This document shows, one piece after another, positions 56,339-64,000 of a stretch of 64,000 bases of DNA. Under the pieces are notes generated by a model. It was given only the letters and a program-made list of their open reading frames with translations. It had not been told where the DNA came from and did no database searches. Position numbers and translations under genes: made by a program. Source of the stretch: Legionella beliardensis (GTDB lineage Bacteria; Pseudomonadota; Gammaproteobacteria; Legionellales; Legionellaceae); assembly GCF_900452395.1 (NCBI RefSeq), contig NZ_UGNV01000002.1, positions 27,694 to 91,693 on the forward strand, written 5' to 3'. How positions within the stretch are numbered: the first letter of the stretch is position 1; each line of letters starts with the position of its first letter.

Positions 56339-57676
56339 ATGTTTTATGGAATAGAACGTGTTTATTGGGAAGATATTAGAGAAAATTTTTATAATGTTGC
56401 ACCAGAGTTTACTAGCTTAGTAGATTCTATATCTCCTAATCACAACTACCCTCTTTATATTTTAAATTTTCCTTTTGGCTCCATTATTGGAGATGATAGG
56501 AGTCAATTCATACCTAATGGAGATGGTTCATTTTACCGATTAACGTCTAGCGAGACCCCTAAAAATATTTTCAATGATTTAGGGTATGGGTCAGATAGCT
56601 CACCTCTGGGAATGGTTTTAAATAAAAGCATGGAGTTTTTTGTTGATCTCCCAGAAAAGAATAGAACAATTCCAATCGCAATTATGAAGCCAGGTAATTT
56701 TTTTAACTTTACTAGATTTTTAAGCGAATATAAGCCTCTACCCTATGCTCCAAATAGTATTTTGAATGCTTCAGCGGGAGCTAGAACTATTTTTTCCTTA
56801 CCATATTTGACTTGTAATACCTCATTTAGAAAATTAGAAAGGGAAATTGGTGTTCTTAGTAAACTTCCATCAGGACCTTATGATCATTGGCAACTTTTTA
56901 AAGACATGGTTAATGCAAGTTCCAATAAAGGTAATTGGAATATGCAGCTTATCTATTTTTCAAAAAATTGGATAGATAGTATTATTAATGATATTAAATG
57001 GAATCATGTCAAATCTTTTTTATTTCAATTGGCTTGGAAAGAATCAGAATATACACGTAATCAATTTTACTTTGATATTGCATATTCATTAATGCAGGAA
57101 AAAGGAAATTTTAGTATTAATCCTTACTTAACTGATACCGCTAGGCATATATTAGATATAGCTGTCTCTGCTTTTCCAGGTCTTGCCCCTATAGTTAATG
57201 ACGATTTAGCACCTTTAAAATTAATTCAACATACACTTACATATTCATATGGATTAAAAAAATATATTCCTACAATAATCGCACCCCAATACTTTTTATT
57301 AGCTAACAATTCGGCAAGCGTATATTATTCAATGCAATACCCAACTACTAGAGCTTTTTCTCCTAAAACACAAAATACAATCAGTACTTTAAAAAATATG
57401 GAAGATCTAAATAGAATTATTGAAAAATTTAAATTATTTATCATTAAAGAAGGGGGAATTTGGGAAGGATCAATATTACAAAATCATGTAAAGAATACAG
57501 AGCTAACCTATATTCATACATCTCCCAGAATTGATATAACCTTAGCGTCCGAGATTGCTCAAAAGGACATTAGATTTAATTATGCATTCTCAAATTGCAT
57601 GCCAGAGAATTCCGTATCAGCCAGCACTGCAAATTTTTTTCGAGGGTGTATTAAACTCTCTGTGGCTGGTGATTAA
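56339..57676 (+). CDS. Unknown 445-aa protein beside the borosin-like genes
   Basis: A soluble, Asn/Tyr/Phe-rich protein (MFYGIERVYWEDIRENFYNV, NYPLYILNFPFGSIIGDD) without a signal peptide, TM segment or recognised motif. Residues about 140-165 (SAGARTIFSLPYLTCNTSFR) and 270-310 are the best-ordered stretches. TATAAT at 56286-56291 is a plausible -10. Its last 26 nt overlap the convergent MFS gene. It could be an effector, a modification enzyme or an immunity-type partner of the peptide cluster; I cannot choose. Confidence 0.55.
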   Translation: MFYGIERVYWEDIRENFYNVAPEFTSLVDSISPNHNYPLYILNFPFGSIIGDDRSQFIPNGDGSFYRLTSSETPKNIFNDLGYGSDSSPLGMVLNKSMEFFVDLPEKNRTIPIAIMKPGNFFNFTRFLSEYKPLPYAPNSILNASAGARTIFSLPYLTCNTSFRKLEREIGVLSKLPSGPYDHWQLFKDMVNASSNKGNWNMQLIYFSKNWIDSIINDIKWNHVKSFLFQLAWKESEYTRNQFYFDIAYSLMQEKGNFSINPYLTDTARHILDIAVSAFPGLAPIVNDDLAPLKLIQHTLTYSYGLKKYIPTIIAPQYFLLANNSASVYYSMQYPTTRAFSPKTQNTISTLKNMEDLNRIIEKFKLFIIKEGGIWEGSILQNHVKNTELTYIHTSPRIDITLASEIAQKDIRFNYAFSNCMPENSVSASTANFFRGCIKLSVAGD

Positions 57677-58862
57677 ATGATTTATACTTATTTTGATTGT
57701 AATATATACAAACAAAGAATGAGATAGCTCCTATTATCCCACAAAAAATCCAGACACTATTAGAATTAAAATATATTTGCATTTTACCACCAACAAGAGT
57801 ACCTATTATTGTTCCTAATGAATATAAAAATTTATAATTACCCATTGCTTTACCTTTATTATGTCCCGAAGCATTTTGAAAACAAATAAGTTGAGACAAG
57901 GTAGTTCCCAGCATTTCACCTAACGTGGTAATTAGACAAATAAATACTACTAGCGAAAAGGAATGAGATGCATATCTTAGTAGAAACATGCCCACTCCTA
58001 AAATACATGACCCAAAGCCCATCGTTATAATTTGATTTGTTTCTATGGCATATCTAGTTACAGTAGGTAGAAAAAATATGATAAGAATTGAGTTCAACAA
58101 AAAGATAAAACTTGCTCCAGATTCATTAAAATAGTTAGTTAAAAAAAGAGAGTATCCTACGCGTTGCTGAGCGAAAATTAAACCAAGTAAAAATATTATT
58201 AACAAACTAACTCTATAAAAATTTTGATTAAAACAAGTTAAGGAAGGCTCTTGAAGCTCTTTTTTTAGTGCATATAAAAACTTCTTACTATCTAGATAAT
58301 AAACTATAGAAGAAATTAATAGAGTTGAGCCGATAAATGTGAACATTAATACAGGATTGTTTTTTGACATATAGCTAATAATTACACCACCTATACCCAG
58401 CCCTATATTTGATGAGACATTTAATAAACTAATAGCAGTTGCCCTTTCACTTTCTAAATCTCCTGATAAATTTGTAATTAGATAATCATTACAGATAACA
58501 TAAATATAACTTGAGGCTCCTAGAATAAACATAGTAATAACTAGGATTGATACTACATTTGTAAAGGTTATAAGGTAAAAGCAAATTGCTTGTATGAATA
58601 AAGCTGCACTAGATAATTTAAAGGGATTATTTTTATCTAAAAAACTTGAAATTAATTTTGAGCCGACCAAATTTCCAGCTATAAAAAACCCCACTATTAA
58701 ACTTATAGTATCAGGTTTGATTAGTAAAAATTCATTAAGAAAAATTGCTATAAAGAAAGATATTCCAAATGATATTGATTGAATCATGTAAAAAAATAAA
58801 TACAACTTGCATTTGTTATTTAATTTTTTGAAATCGGCAAAATATTGTTTAATTATATCCAT
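57651..58862 (-). CDS. MFS transporter, likely peptide exporter
   Basis: A 403-aa inner-membrane carrier with about 12 TM segments (FGISFFIAIFLNEFLLI, IVGFFIAGNLVGSKLISSFL, VSSNIGLGIGGVIISYMS, LGEMLGTTLSQLICF). The central loop near residue 195 (SKKFLYALKKELQEPSLTCF) divides two six-helix halves, and the VGSKLISSFLDKNNP segment stands where the MFS loop 2-3 motif usually lies. It starts 17 nt after the methyltransferase stop, so the two are co-transcribed. Export of a modified peptide, or self-immunity, is inference. Confidence 0.75.
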   Translation of the reverse strand: MDIIKQYFADFKKLNNKCKLYLFFYMIQSISFGISFFIAIFLNEFLLIKPDTISLIVGFFIAGNLVGSKLISSFLDKNNPFKLSSAALFIQAICFYLITFTNVVSILVITMFILGASSYIYVICNDYLITNLSGDLESERATAISLLNVSSNIGLGIGGVIISYMSKNNPVLMFTFIGSTLLISSIVYYLDSKKFLYALKKELQEPSLTCFNQNFYRVSLLIIFLLGLIFAQQRVGYSLFLTNYFNESGASFIFLLNSILIIFFLPTVTRYAIETNQIITMGFGSCILGVGMFLLRYASHSFSLVVFICLITTLGEMLGTTLSQLICFQNASGHNKGKAMGNYKFLYSLGTIIGTLVGGKMQIYFNSNSVWIFCGIIGAISFFVCIYYNQNKYKSFNHQPQRV

Positions 58863-58879
58863 AATATTCCCTAATATAT

Positions 58880-59665
58880 TTATATAATATCCTCTGCTAA
58901 TAATTTTAACTTAGCTAACATTTCTTTATTAAAGTCTCCACCTTTTTCTGCAGGTATATACAAGGTTGAAATTGTACTAACTTCCTGTTCATTAAGCTTC
59001 TCTATAGGAAAATAAATAATCTTTGATTCGATTCCAGGGTATAGAGAAGCTTCGTATAAAATAGCTTTATGTCTTGTGGAATAAATTTCTAATAACTTTT
59101 TCTGAACTAAATTAATATAATTTCTAAATTTATTACTTCTGATGGGAGTAAAATTTCCTATCATACCTAGCTGCCAAATAACTAAATCAGAATATTTACT
59201 TAAAGACTCGTTAGAAATTAAGAAATTGGTTGCCTCAATTGTAAAACAGCCACTTTCGCTAGGATCAATACCTAATTCAGCAAAAAGACAATCCTCGGCT
59301 GAAATACCAGGTATAATAACAGTTTCAATATTATTTTTTTTTGCAGTTTTTACAGCCTCTAATCCTGGAGATGAAAATACTGTTGGGTGACCATAAATGA
59401 CCACCGTAATAAAATTATAAAATTGTAAAAAATTTAGAATTTCAATTGATATTTTTTTATAGGCTAATTCTCTTTTATCACATGAGAAATATATGGGCTC
59501 CAGCGAAGTGCATTTTTTACTATTTTGTTTTAACCAATCTTCTAATATTGGTTCATTAATTAAATACAAAACATATTCTGCTTGTTGAATATAGGTTTGT
59601 GCTTCAATTGTCAGATGCGAAATTGATTTAATGCCTGAACCAACTAGAGCTAAACGCTTACTCAC
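58880..59665 (-). CDS. Split-borosin-type peptide backbone N-methyltransferase
   Basis: A 261-aa tetrapyrrole-methylase-fold enzyme that would use SAM to methylate peptide-bond nitrogens of a partner peptide. It opens LALVGSGIKSISHLTIEAQT (SAM-site GSG), then carries Y59-x5-R65-x3-Y69, the spacing of Y66/R72/Y76 in OphMA as I recall it, YGHPTVFSSPG, PGISAEDCLFAELGIDPSES, DLVIWQLGMIGNF and STLYIPAEKGGDFNKEMLAK. These match SonM of Shewanella better than cobalamin or uroporphyrin enzymes, and no porphyrin genes are nearby. GTG 59663-59665 is the start, overlapping the 57-codon precursor ORF by 8 nt. No precursor is fused to its C-terminus, so it is the split type. Confidence 0.85.
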   Translation of the reverse strand: MSKRLALVGSGIKSISHLTIEAQTYIQQAEYVLYLINEPILEDWLKQNSKKCTSLEPIYFSCDKRELAYKKISIEILNFLQFYNFITVVIYGHPTVFSSPGLEAVKTAKKNNIETVIIPGISAEDCLFAELGIDPSESGCFTIEATNFLISNESLSKYSDLVIWQLGMIGNFTPIRSNKFRNYINLVQKKLLEIYSTRHKAILYEASLYPGIESKIIYFPIEKLNEQEVSTISTLYIPAEKGGDFNKEMLAKLKLLAEDII

Positions 59666-59831
59666 AAGATTTGAAATTCACTACTTTAGTAGTATCACTA
59701 AAGTGGGACTTATTAGATAAATCCTTCCTTAAAGCTAAGCTATCTTTACCTATTTCCTTCCATACTTCTTTTTTTTCTTTACTAAAAATTGCTGTATTTG
59801 CAAGCTTTTCAAAATAATTTAAGTTATACAT
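59658..59831 (-). CDS. Candidate split-borosin precursor peptide, 57 aa
   Basis: ATG 59829-59831 to TAA 59658-59660. The leader MYNLNYFEKLANTAIFSKEK and KEVWKEIGKDSLALRKDLSN is amphipathic and helical, as expected for a borosin-binding domain that docks to the methyltransferase. The last 17 residues (KSHFSDTTKVVNFKSCE) are flexible, with beta-branched and aromatic residues suitable as a core. AGGA lies 11 nt upstream. The end overlaps the methyltransferase GTG start (GTGAGTAA), indicating translational coupling. The assignment rests on position, size and style; the methylated residues are unknown. Confidence 0.7.
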   Translation of the reverse strand: MYNLNYFEKLANTAIFSKEKKEVWKEIGKDSLALRKDLSNKSHFSDTTKVVNFKSCE

Positions 59832-59853
59832 AATACTTAATTTCCTAAATTTT

Positions 59854-60933
59854 TTATTCTTCGATTAAATACGCTTTTCTTTTTTCAGGCCAAACATTTT
59901 CTTTAAAATAACTAGTTAGTTTAGCTCTTGGAGGAACTAAATCGCCTTTTTTCCTATTATCCGGAGCTATTTCATTGCTTCTTTCTTCGCTTAAATTTTC
60001 TAGCCATTCATTGAGACTTAGATCATATAATTCTTCTTCAAGTTTTTTCTTTCTTTCAGATTCCGCCTTTTTCATTTCAAGGAGTTTTATTTGAGACAAT
60101 TCTTGAGGTGATTTATAAAGGGGCTCAATCCATGCTTCACCCCTTTTCAATACCGATATAAGAGTAGCAATAGGATTTGAATACTCTATTGTTTTTTTAT
60201 TAAATTTTAGGCCATAACTAAAATGATTTATTGATTCCTGAGCAAGTTCTGGTGTTATTTTATTTTTTACCTGTAATAAATGTTTTTTATTAAAACCTAT
60301 GTTTTCTAATGGTGTAATATCTACTTCATCCCAAGGATCATTTAAGTTATTCCCGCCCTTATTAGGATTTTCAACGATTATATCTTTATCCAAATCGAAA
60401 GGGTTTATAAACCCCTTTTGAATAGCTCTTTGTAGTTGTTGGCAAATCACTTCATTCAATTTATATCTAGACCAACCTAAGTGTCCTGGCTGAAATGCAA
60501 TTCTTTGTATAAATTTCTCTCGTAATAGAAATCTTAGAGCTGTCCTAGCAGAGTCCTTTGAAATATTTAATTTTAGCATTATTTCTTTTAATCTAACTCT
60601 TGGTGTTTGATTATTGTCATCTTCATGTTTAGAAAGCTCGTATAGATATCGAAAAAGTTGTAATGGATTACTTCTTAAATCTTCAAAAGATAGAGGGGGT
60701 TTATCAACATGGTTTATAGACCCCTTTGATAAATCTTCTTTATTAGAGGGTATACTAACTACATCACTATAAGTTTGGGATGATATTGATCGAGTATCCT
60801 TATTAATATCTGTATCATCAGTTTTGTCTAGCCACGGTCTTCTTCTGACACCTGTAACTACATTTGTATTTAATGCTCTTAAATCTTTTTTAGTTTCCCT
60901 AAATTCAGGCATTAGATCATCTAATCTAGCCAT
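59854..60933 (-). CDS. Replication-protein-like HTH protein, downstream of parA
   Basis: A 359-aa protein starting at ATG 60931-60933 (MARLDDLMPEFRETKKDLRA), one base after the parA stop, with GAGG upstream; the longer frame lies inside parA. Residues about 105-165 form a winged HTH (VRLKEIMLKLNISKDSARTA, LRFLLREKFIQRIAFQPGHL). The C-terminal half is helical with PIATLISVLKRGEAWIEPLY and a charged coiled coil. The layout resembles STY4528-type island replication proteins, which I suspect but cannot confirm. Its gene contains two copies of the iteron-like motif found upstream of parA. Confidence 0.6.
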   Translation of the reverse strand: MARLDDLMPEFRETKKDLRALNTNVVTGVRRRPWLDKTDDTDINKDTRSISSQTYSDVVSIPSNKEDLSKGSINHVDKPPLSFEDLRSNPLQLFRYLYELSKHEDDNNQTPRVRLKEIMLKLNISKDSARTALRFLLREKFIQRIAFQPGHLGWSRYKLNEVICQQLQRAIQKGFINPFDLDKDIIVENPNKGGNNLNDPWDEVDITPLENIGFNKKHLLQVKNKITPELAQESINHFSYGLKFNKKTIEYSNPIATLISVLKRGEAWIEPLYKSPQELSQIKLLEMKKAESERKKKLEEELYDLSLNEWLENLSEERSNEIAPDNRKKGDLVPPRAKLTSYFKENVWPEKRKAYLIEE

Positions 60934-60934
60934 A

Positions 60935-61980
60935 TCAAGCAACCTCAGAATCTTTCGTGTAACTGAAGATATATTGAAGTAAATCTTGATAATCTTCTGC
61001 GGCATTGTTTGCCTTACCAGAACTATATATATTATTTGACTTTTGAATACTTTTTGGGATTTCTGCGCAATATCGAATAACAACAGGGCACAAATAATGT
61101 ATTATTGCTTCTTTTTTCTTTGCTCCTTTTATAGCTTCACTAGTTGTCGAGATTCGACGGTCTATACTTGAAAAGTAACAATGAATATCAATATCATCAT
61201 CTAAATTGAAGGTGTCTTGCAGTTCATTTATTTCATTAAGAATTTTTTCAGCACCATCAATAGCATAATTATCACTACGCATTGGAATAAGGACTGATCT
61301 TAATAATTTCTTATCCAATTGTGAAATGGCACAAACACTTGAAGCAAATATACTAGATAATTGCGGAGTGTGATCTTGAAATATTTTTGTATTTTCGCCT
61401 AAATATCTAAATATTTCTTCATAGAAAATTCAACATCCCTTTTTTTATCTCAGCAGGCTTAGATAAGACTTTATCTATATAAACTTGGTTAAGGTTAGAT
61501 TTAATAAACCAAACATTTTGACCAACTTCGGTAAGAATATTTTCAATCTTTGTTTTTCCTTCCAGGAAATCAATAAGAATAAGTTCGTTATCTTCAGCAG
61601 GAGCACCAAACATAGAAGCTGTAAAGCTGCCTTGCGGATCGGTATCTACAACTACTATCGGATCATCTCTATGAATAATTCTGCGTGCGGATGCGCTTAG
61701 AGAGTGAGTGCCTGTTGTTTTACCAACTCCTCCACATAAATTTGCTGATAAAATAACTCCGCCTTTATTAAAGCAGTATTTATTATGTTCAAGTAAAAAT
61801 GAGTTGTTGCTTCTGGAGATAAGCCAACTATGCGAATCATTTACCCTGGTGACGAGAGGCTCAGAAGCCTCTTTAAAAATAACGACTTATAAGAGTTTTA
61901 TTAATCTCTGTGAGACGGGATAGTTCACTAATTTTTATTTGGGAAACATCCACTTTGTATTCCTTATTCCAGTGAAACAA
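60935..61980 (-). pseudogene. parA: ParA-family partition ATPase, two frameshifts
   Basis: Three frame segments combine into one ParA of about 347 aa. Segment 1 (from about 61980, a TTG) reads VSQIKISELSRLTEINKTLI, an N-terminal HTH. Adjusting A5 at 61875-61879 joins it to segment 2 with the Walker A variant LCGGVGKTTGTHSL and IVVVDTDPQGSFTASMF. Adjusting A4 at 61425-61428 joins it to segment 3, GMLNFYEEIFRYLGENTKIF, then LLRSVLIPMRSDNYAIDGAE, ending at 60935. ParA segregates low-copy replicons. As read the gene is broken, though nothing else is decayed. The true start is uncertain. Confidence 0.75.
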
Positions 61981-62108
61981 ATTATGTTTTAATAATACAT
62001 TAATGTTTCATGATATGTAAATCTTTTCAAAGGCAATTTTTGTAAATTATACTTAAATTGAATCAGAAACAATTTTTAAACCTAAGAATATAATGGAATA
62101 TGGTGTAC

Positions 62109-62613
62109 AAAGGGGTTTATAAGCCTCTATGACACAGATAATATCTGAATATGATTTAATTCTATCAGCTAAAAAAGACTATTTAATCATTAAATAGTCT
62201 TGCATTATATTTTAAAAATAAGGGTGGATTTAAAGAGTAGATTTTAAAATACGAACTTAAATTATACAAAAGGTTATTTAATCATTTTATTAGTTTTGGC
62301 TAATGTGCATAGATGTAAAATCGGTAGGCGCCTAAAAATAGTAATAATATTTAAATACTACTACTTTTTACTACTATTAAACCCCTTTCAGATTCCATAA
62401 CCATTTAAGGGTCTATAAACCCCTATCATTGTAGTTTTATTAGTTCTAATGAATCATATTTAAACAATTATTATCAATATGGTTCATAGACCCCTATCTT
62501 GCTTATGGCTTATCAATCGGGTTTATCAATCTAGTTTATAAATGGTATTTTATAAATCATGTTGATAAACCCTGTTTATAAAACGTATCTATAAATATGG
62601 TTCATAGACCCCT
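62109..62613 (+). repeat. Iteron-like repeats, candidate origin region
   Basis: The motif (T)ATARACCCCT recurs at 62111-62122 (inverted), 62378-62387 (partial), 62414-62424, 62484-62495 and 62602-62613. The last two share AATATGGTTCATAGACCCCT exactly. Two more copies lie inside the rep-like gene (60404-60416 and 60714-60725). This AT-rich DNA upstream of parA and the rep-like gene has no ORF and is the best origin (oriV) candidate. The rest of the 61981-62714 gap holds only short TTTATAAA/GTTTATC variants. Confidence 0.6.
62175..62201. terminator. Perfect AT-rich hairpin
   Basis: 13-bp arms (AAGACTATTTAAT / ATTAAATAGTCTT) around one base, preceded by A6. It could end transcription leaving the origin region or act as a structured site within it. 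Confidence 0.5.
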
Positions 62614-62794
62614 TTTTTAAATTTAACTTTTTAGTATCTGTCACGAAATGATCTAGTCGAGTAGACTGAAAGGCGTAAGGGGTGTTTATTAATTTTAATC
62701 AAACACACTATATTATGAAACAATCAAAAGAGAAGGTTTTTATTGCATTTGTTGTTAAGCATCTTATAAAAAGAAAAATAATGAGTTTAGATGT

Positions 62795-63145
62795 AGCTAG
62801 GTTTGATAGAGGGATAGCGGGCTATTAAAGTCGCCGATGATCATCGACTTATACGCTTAGATCGTCACTTGGTGGGATGAGCTTCTTGAATTAATATTAC
62901 TCTATTTAGAGCGTACTGAGCGGGGCTTTTGGTAGATAGGTAGATCGCTTCGAGTAAGTATTCATTTGGGTATTTATCTGTTGTAATAACTATTTAATTT
63001 AACCGATAGAACGACTGAGCAACATATACGTGACAATACTGCGTTTAGGTTATTTTGTGGAAATAGCCAGTTAAAGCGCTGGCATATGCTAGCTCACCCT
63101 AAAATCGAAAAGAAAAAACTTATTGATTATAATTGCATCAGATAA
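62795..63145 (+). pseudogene. Decayed IS5-type transposase remnant
   Basis: Shifting frames yield VADDHRLIRLDRHLVGWDEL, LYLERTERGFW and, in one clean run, RDNTAFRLFCGNSQLKRWHM followed by LAHPKIEKKKL. This is the conserved IS5/IS1182 N-terminal pattern (R-D-x-x-x-R-L-F-C-G, W...H-x-x-I-E). Stops and frameshifts interrupt it, and no terminal repeats were found. The remaining gap to 63404 has no gene, only a pair of TTATCCCCA/TTATCCACT DnaA-box-like sequences (63163-63185). Confidence 0.55.
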
Positions 63146-63404
63146 TTTCGCGCCTCGACACCTTATCCCCAGAATCAGTGGATAAGTATGTGGAGAAGGT
63201 AGTTAATTCTTTATTTTGAAGGACATTTATCAACGGATTACATTTTATATTTAGCACATTAACATATGAGTTAACCCGGATTTCCCTCAGCAAAACATCT
63301 CACCAAAATATTAGTAATGAAAAACGAACGAATAAAATTACTACAGAATAAGTTTATGAGATATCATAACATCTATAGTCAAATGGTCGTTTTATTTAGC
63401 TCTA

Positions 63405-63923
63405 TTAACGTTGTTTATAAACCACATAAAATAGATAATCTTCTTCATTGTTGTGAAACTGAATCTTTCCTTCATATTGCATTTTTGCTTTTTCTAATAC
63501 ACGCTGCGATTTATGATTATCAGGTCGTGTAACAGCTACTAATCTATTTACCTTTAAATGAAAAAATCCCCATTTAATAAGCGATTGAACAAGTTCACTT
63601 GCATATCCTTTATCCCAACAACTTTTCTTCAGTTGATAGCCAATTTCTATATCTTGTTGGTTGTCATCGTAGTTCAAATAGACAAGACCAGCTATACCTA
63701 TAAACATTTTACTTTCTCTCTCAAATACAGAGCCTAAGCAGAAGCCATGTTTTTTATAATGCGCAATATCATTTTTCAACCATTGCAAAGTAGTACCACG
63801 GTCACGGGTACCGCCTAAATATTTCATTGTTTCTTGATCAGAATGCAAAGTCTGCCAATTATCAATGTCCGAAAGAGTTGGAGCATGGATGTAAAGTCTC
63901 TCTGTTTCAATAAAATGAGTCAT
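63405..63923 (-). CDS. GNAT acetyltransferase (RimJ/RimL-like)
   Basis: A 172-aa N-acetyltransferase. It begins with IETERLYIHAPTLSDIDNWQ, has the acetyl-CoA loop region YQLKKSCWDKGYASELVQSL (motif A is a weak Q/R-x-x-G-x-G/A form), then NHKSQRVLEKAKMQYEGKIQ. These are the landmarks of the RimJ/RimL group that acetylates protein N-termini or small amines. The substrate cannot be read from the sequence. It has no evident operon partners. Nothing is seen in 63924-64000. Confidence 0.85.
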   Translation of the reverse strand: MTHFIETERLYIHAPTLSDIDNWQTLHSDQETMKYLGGTRDRGTTLQWLKNDIAHYKKHGFCLGSVFERESKMFIGIAGLVYLNYDDNQQDIEIGYQLKKSCWDKGYASELVQSLIKWGFFHLKVNRLVAVTRPDNHKSQRVLEKAKMQYEGKIQFHNNEEDYLFYVVYKQR

Positions 63924-64000
63924 AGTAAGTCTATTGTTTCCTGTAGCCTGTGTTGATAGTTATATAAGTAAAAAATTATTCAGGTGGCATACTTTAGCAA

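Noticed and set aside
58880..59665. Annotation as uroporphyrin-III or cobalamin-precursor methyltransferase
   Set aside because: The fold is shared, but the Y-R-Y triad, SonM-like motifs, adjacent short peptide ORF and absence of porphyrin genes favour a peptide N-methyltransferase.
62109..62613. CRISPR array
   Set aside because: The repeats are short, irregularly spaced and partly inverted, with no spacer regularity or cas genes.
62715..62828. 37-codon ORF (MKQSKEKVFIAFVVKHLIKR)
   Set aside because: It is short, runs into the IS5-type remnant and is not in frame with it. It may be the decayed start of that transposase rather than a separate gene.
63163..63185. DnaA-box-like pair as an origin
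   Set aside because: Only two imperfect boxes lie beside a decayed IS. The iteron cluster nearer parA is a better origin candidate.

Overview
The window looks like accessory DNA from a Legionella or close relative. The evidence is an AT-rich backbone (roughly 35-40% GC by eye), a copper-efflux block of the Legionella hel type, eukaryotic-like effector candidates, and a long minus-strand operon encoding a GI-type (PFL/SXT/TOL-family) conjugative type IV secretion system. It is probably part of an integrative conjugative element (ICE) or a large plasmid-like island. No rRNA, tRNA, CRISPR array or core housekeeping operon was recognised. All family names come from reading the sequence and from memory, because no searches were run.

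Layout. (1) 1-12.1 kb: copper and heavy-metal handling. This has a partial DUF326 copper-binding protein, a DMT transporter with a His-rich tail broken by a frameshift, a DUF4156 lipoprotein, and a csoR - P1B ATPase - RND (helC/helB/helA) - small periplasmic protein - multicopper oxidase operon behind a promoter that carries its own operator. (2) 12.3-22.0 kb: mixed accessory genes. These are an HTH regulator, a secreted endonuclease I, a frameshifted cold-shock gene, an effector-like protein, a pentapeptide-repeat/J-domain fusion, and a small defence-like group (DUF3800, DUF1016/YhcG nuclease, HEPN Abi protein). (3) 22,267-32,048: a GC-rich Tn3-family (Tn21/Tn501 subgroup) transposon with 38-bp terminal repeats, pbr lead-resistance genes (pbrR, pbrA, fused pbrBC, pbrT) and tnpR/tnpA. 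It abuts an IS3-type fragment and has no matching target duplication. (4) 32.2-36.4 kb: a tyrosine recombinase pair in which one copy is catalytically degenerate, direct repeats, hairpins and a Phd/PIN toxin-antitoxin pair. (5) 36.5-56.2 kb: the conjugation operon, transcribed leftwards from the TraT/PilL end to the TraD coupling protein. (6) 56.3-62.6 kb: an unknown 445-aa gene, then a minus-strand run of parA, a rep-like HTH protein, a 57-aa peptide, a tetrapyrrole-methylase-fold methyltransferase and an MFS transporter, followed by iteron-like repeats. (7) 62.8-64 kb: a decayed IS5-like transposase and a GNAT acetyltransferase.

The most interesting system is at 57.6-59.8 kb. The methyltransferase carries the landmarks of borosin backbone N-methyltransferases (SonM/OphMA type): Y-x5-R-x3-Y, YGHP, PGISAEDCL and a conserved C-terminal strand. 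A previously unlisted 57-codon ORF overlaps its GTG start by 8 nt and looks like a split-borosin precursor, and an MFS exporter follows 17 nt downstream. This would be a compact split-borosin RiPP locus on a mobile element.

A caution runs through the window. At least eight single-base disruptions, nearly all in homopolymers, break otherwise well-preserved genes (DMT, cspA, DUF3800, TIGR03750, TIGR03745, traT, and parA twice). They may be sequencing errors, phase variation or decay, and they matter for whether this element can still transfer.
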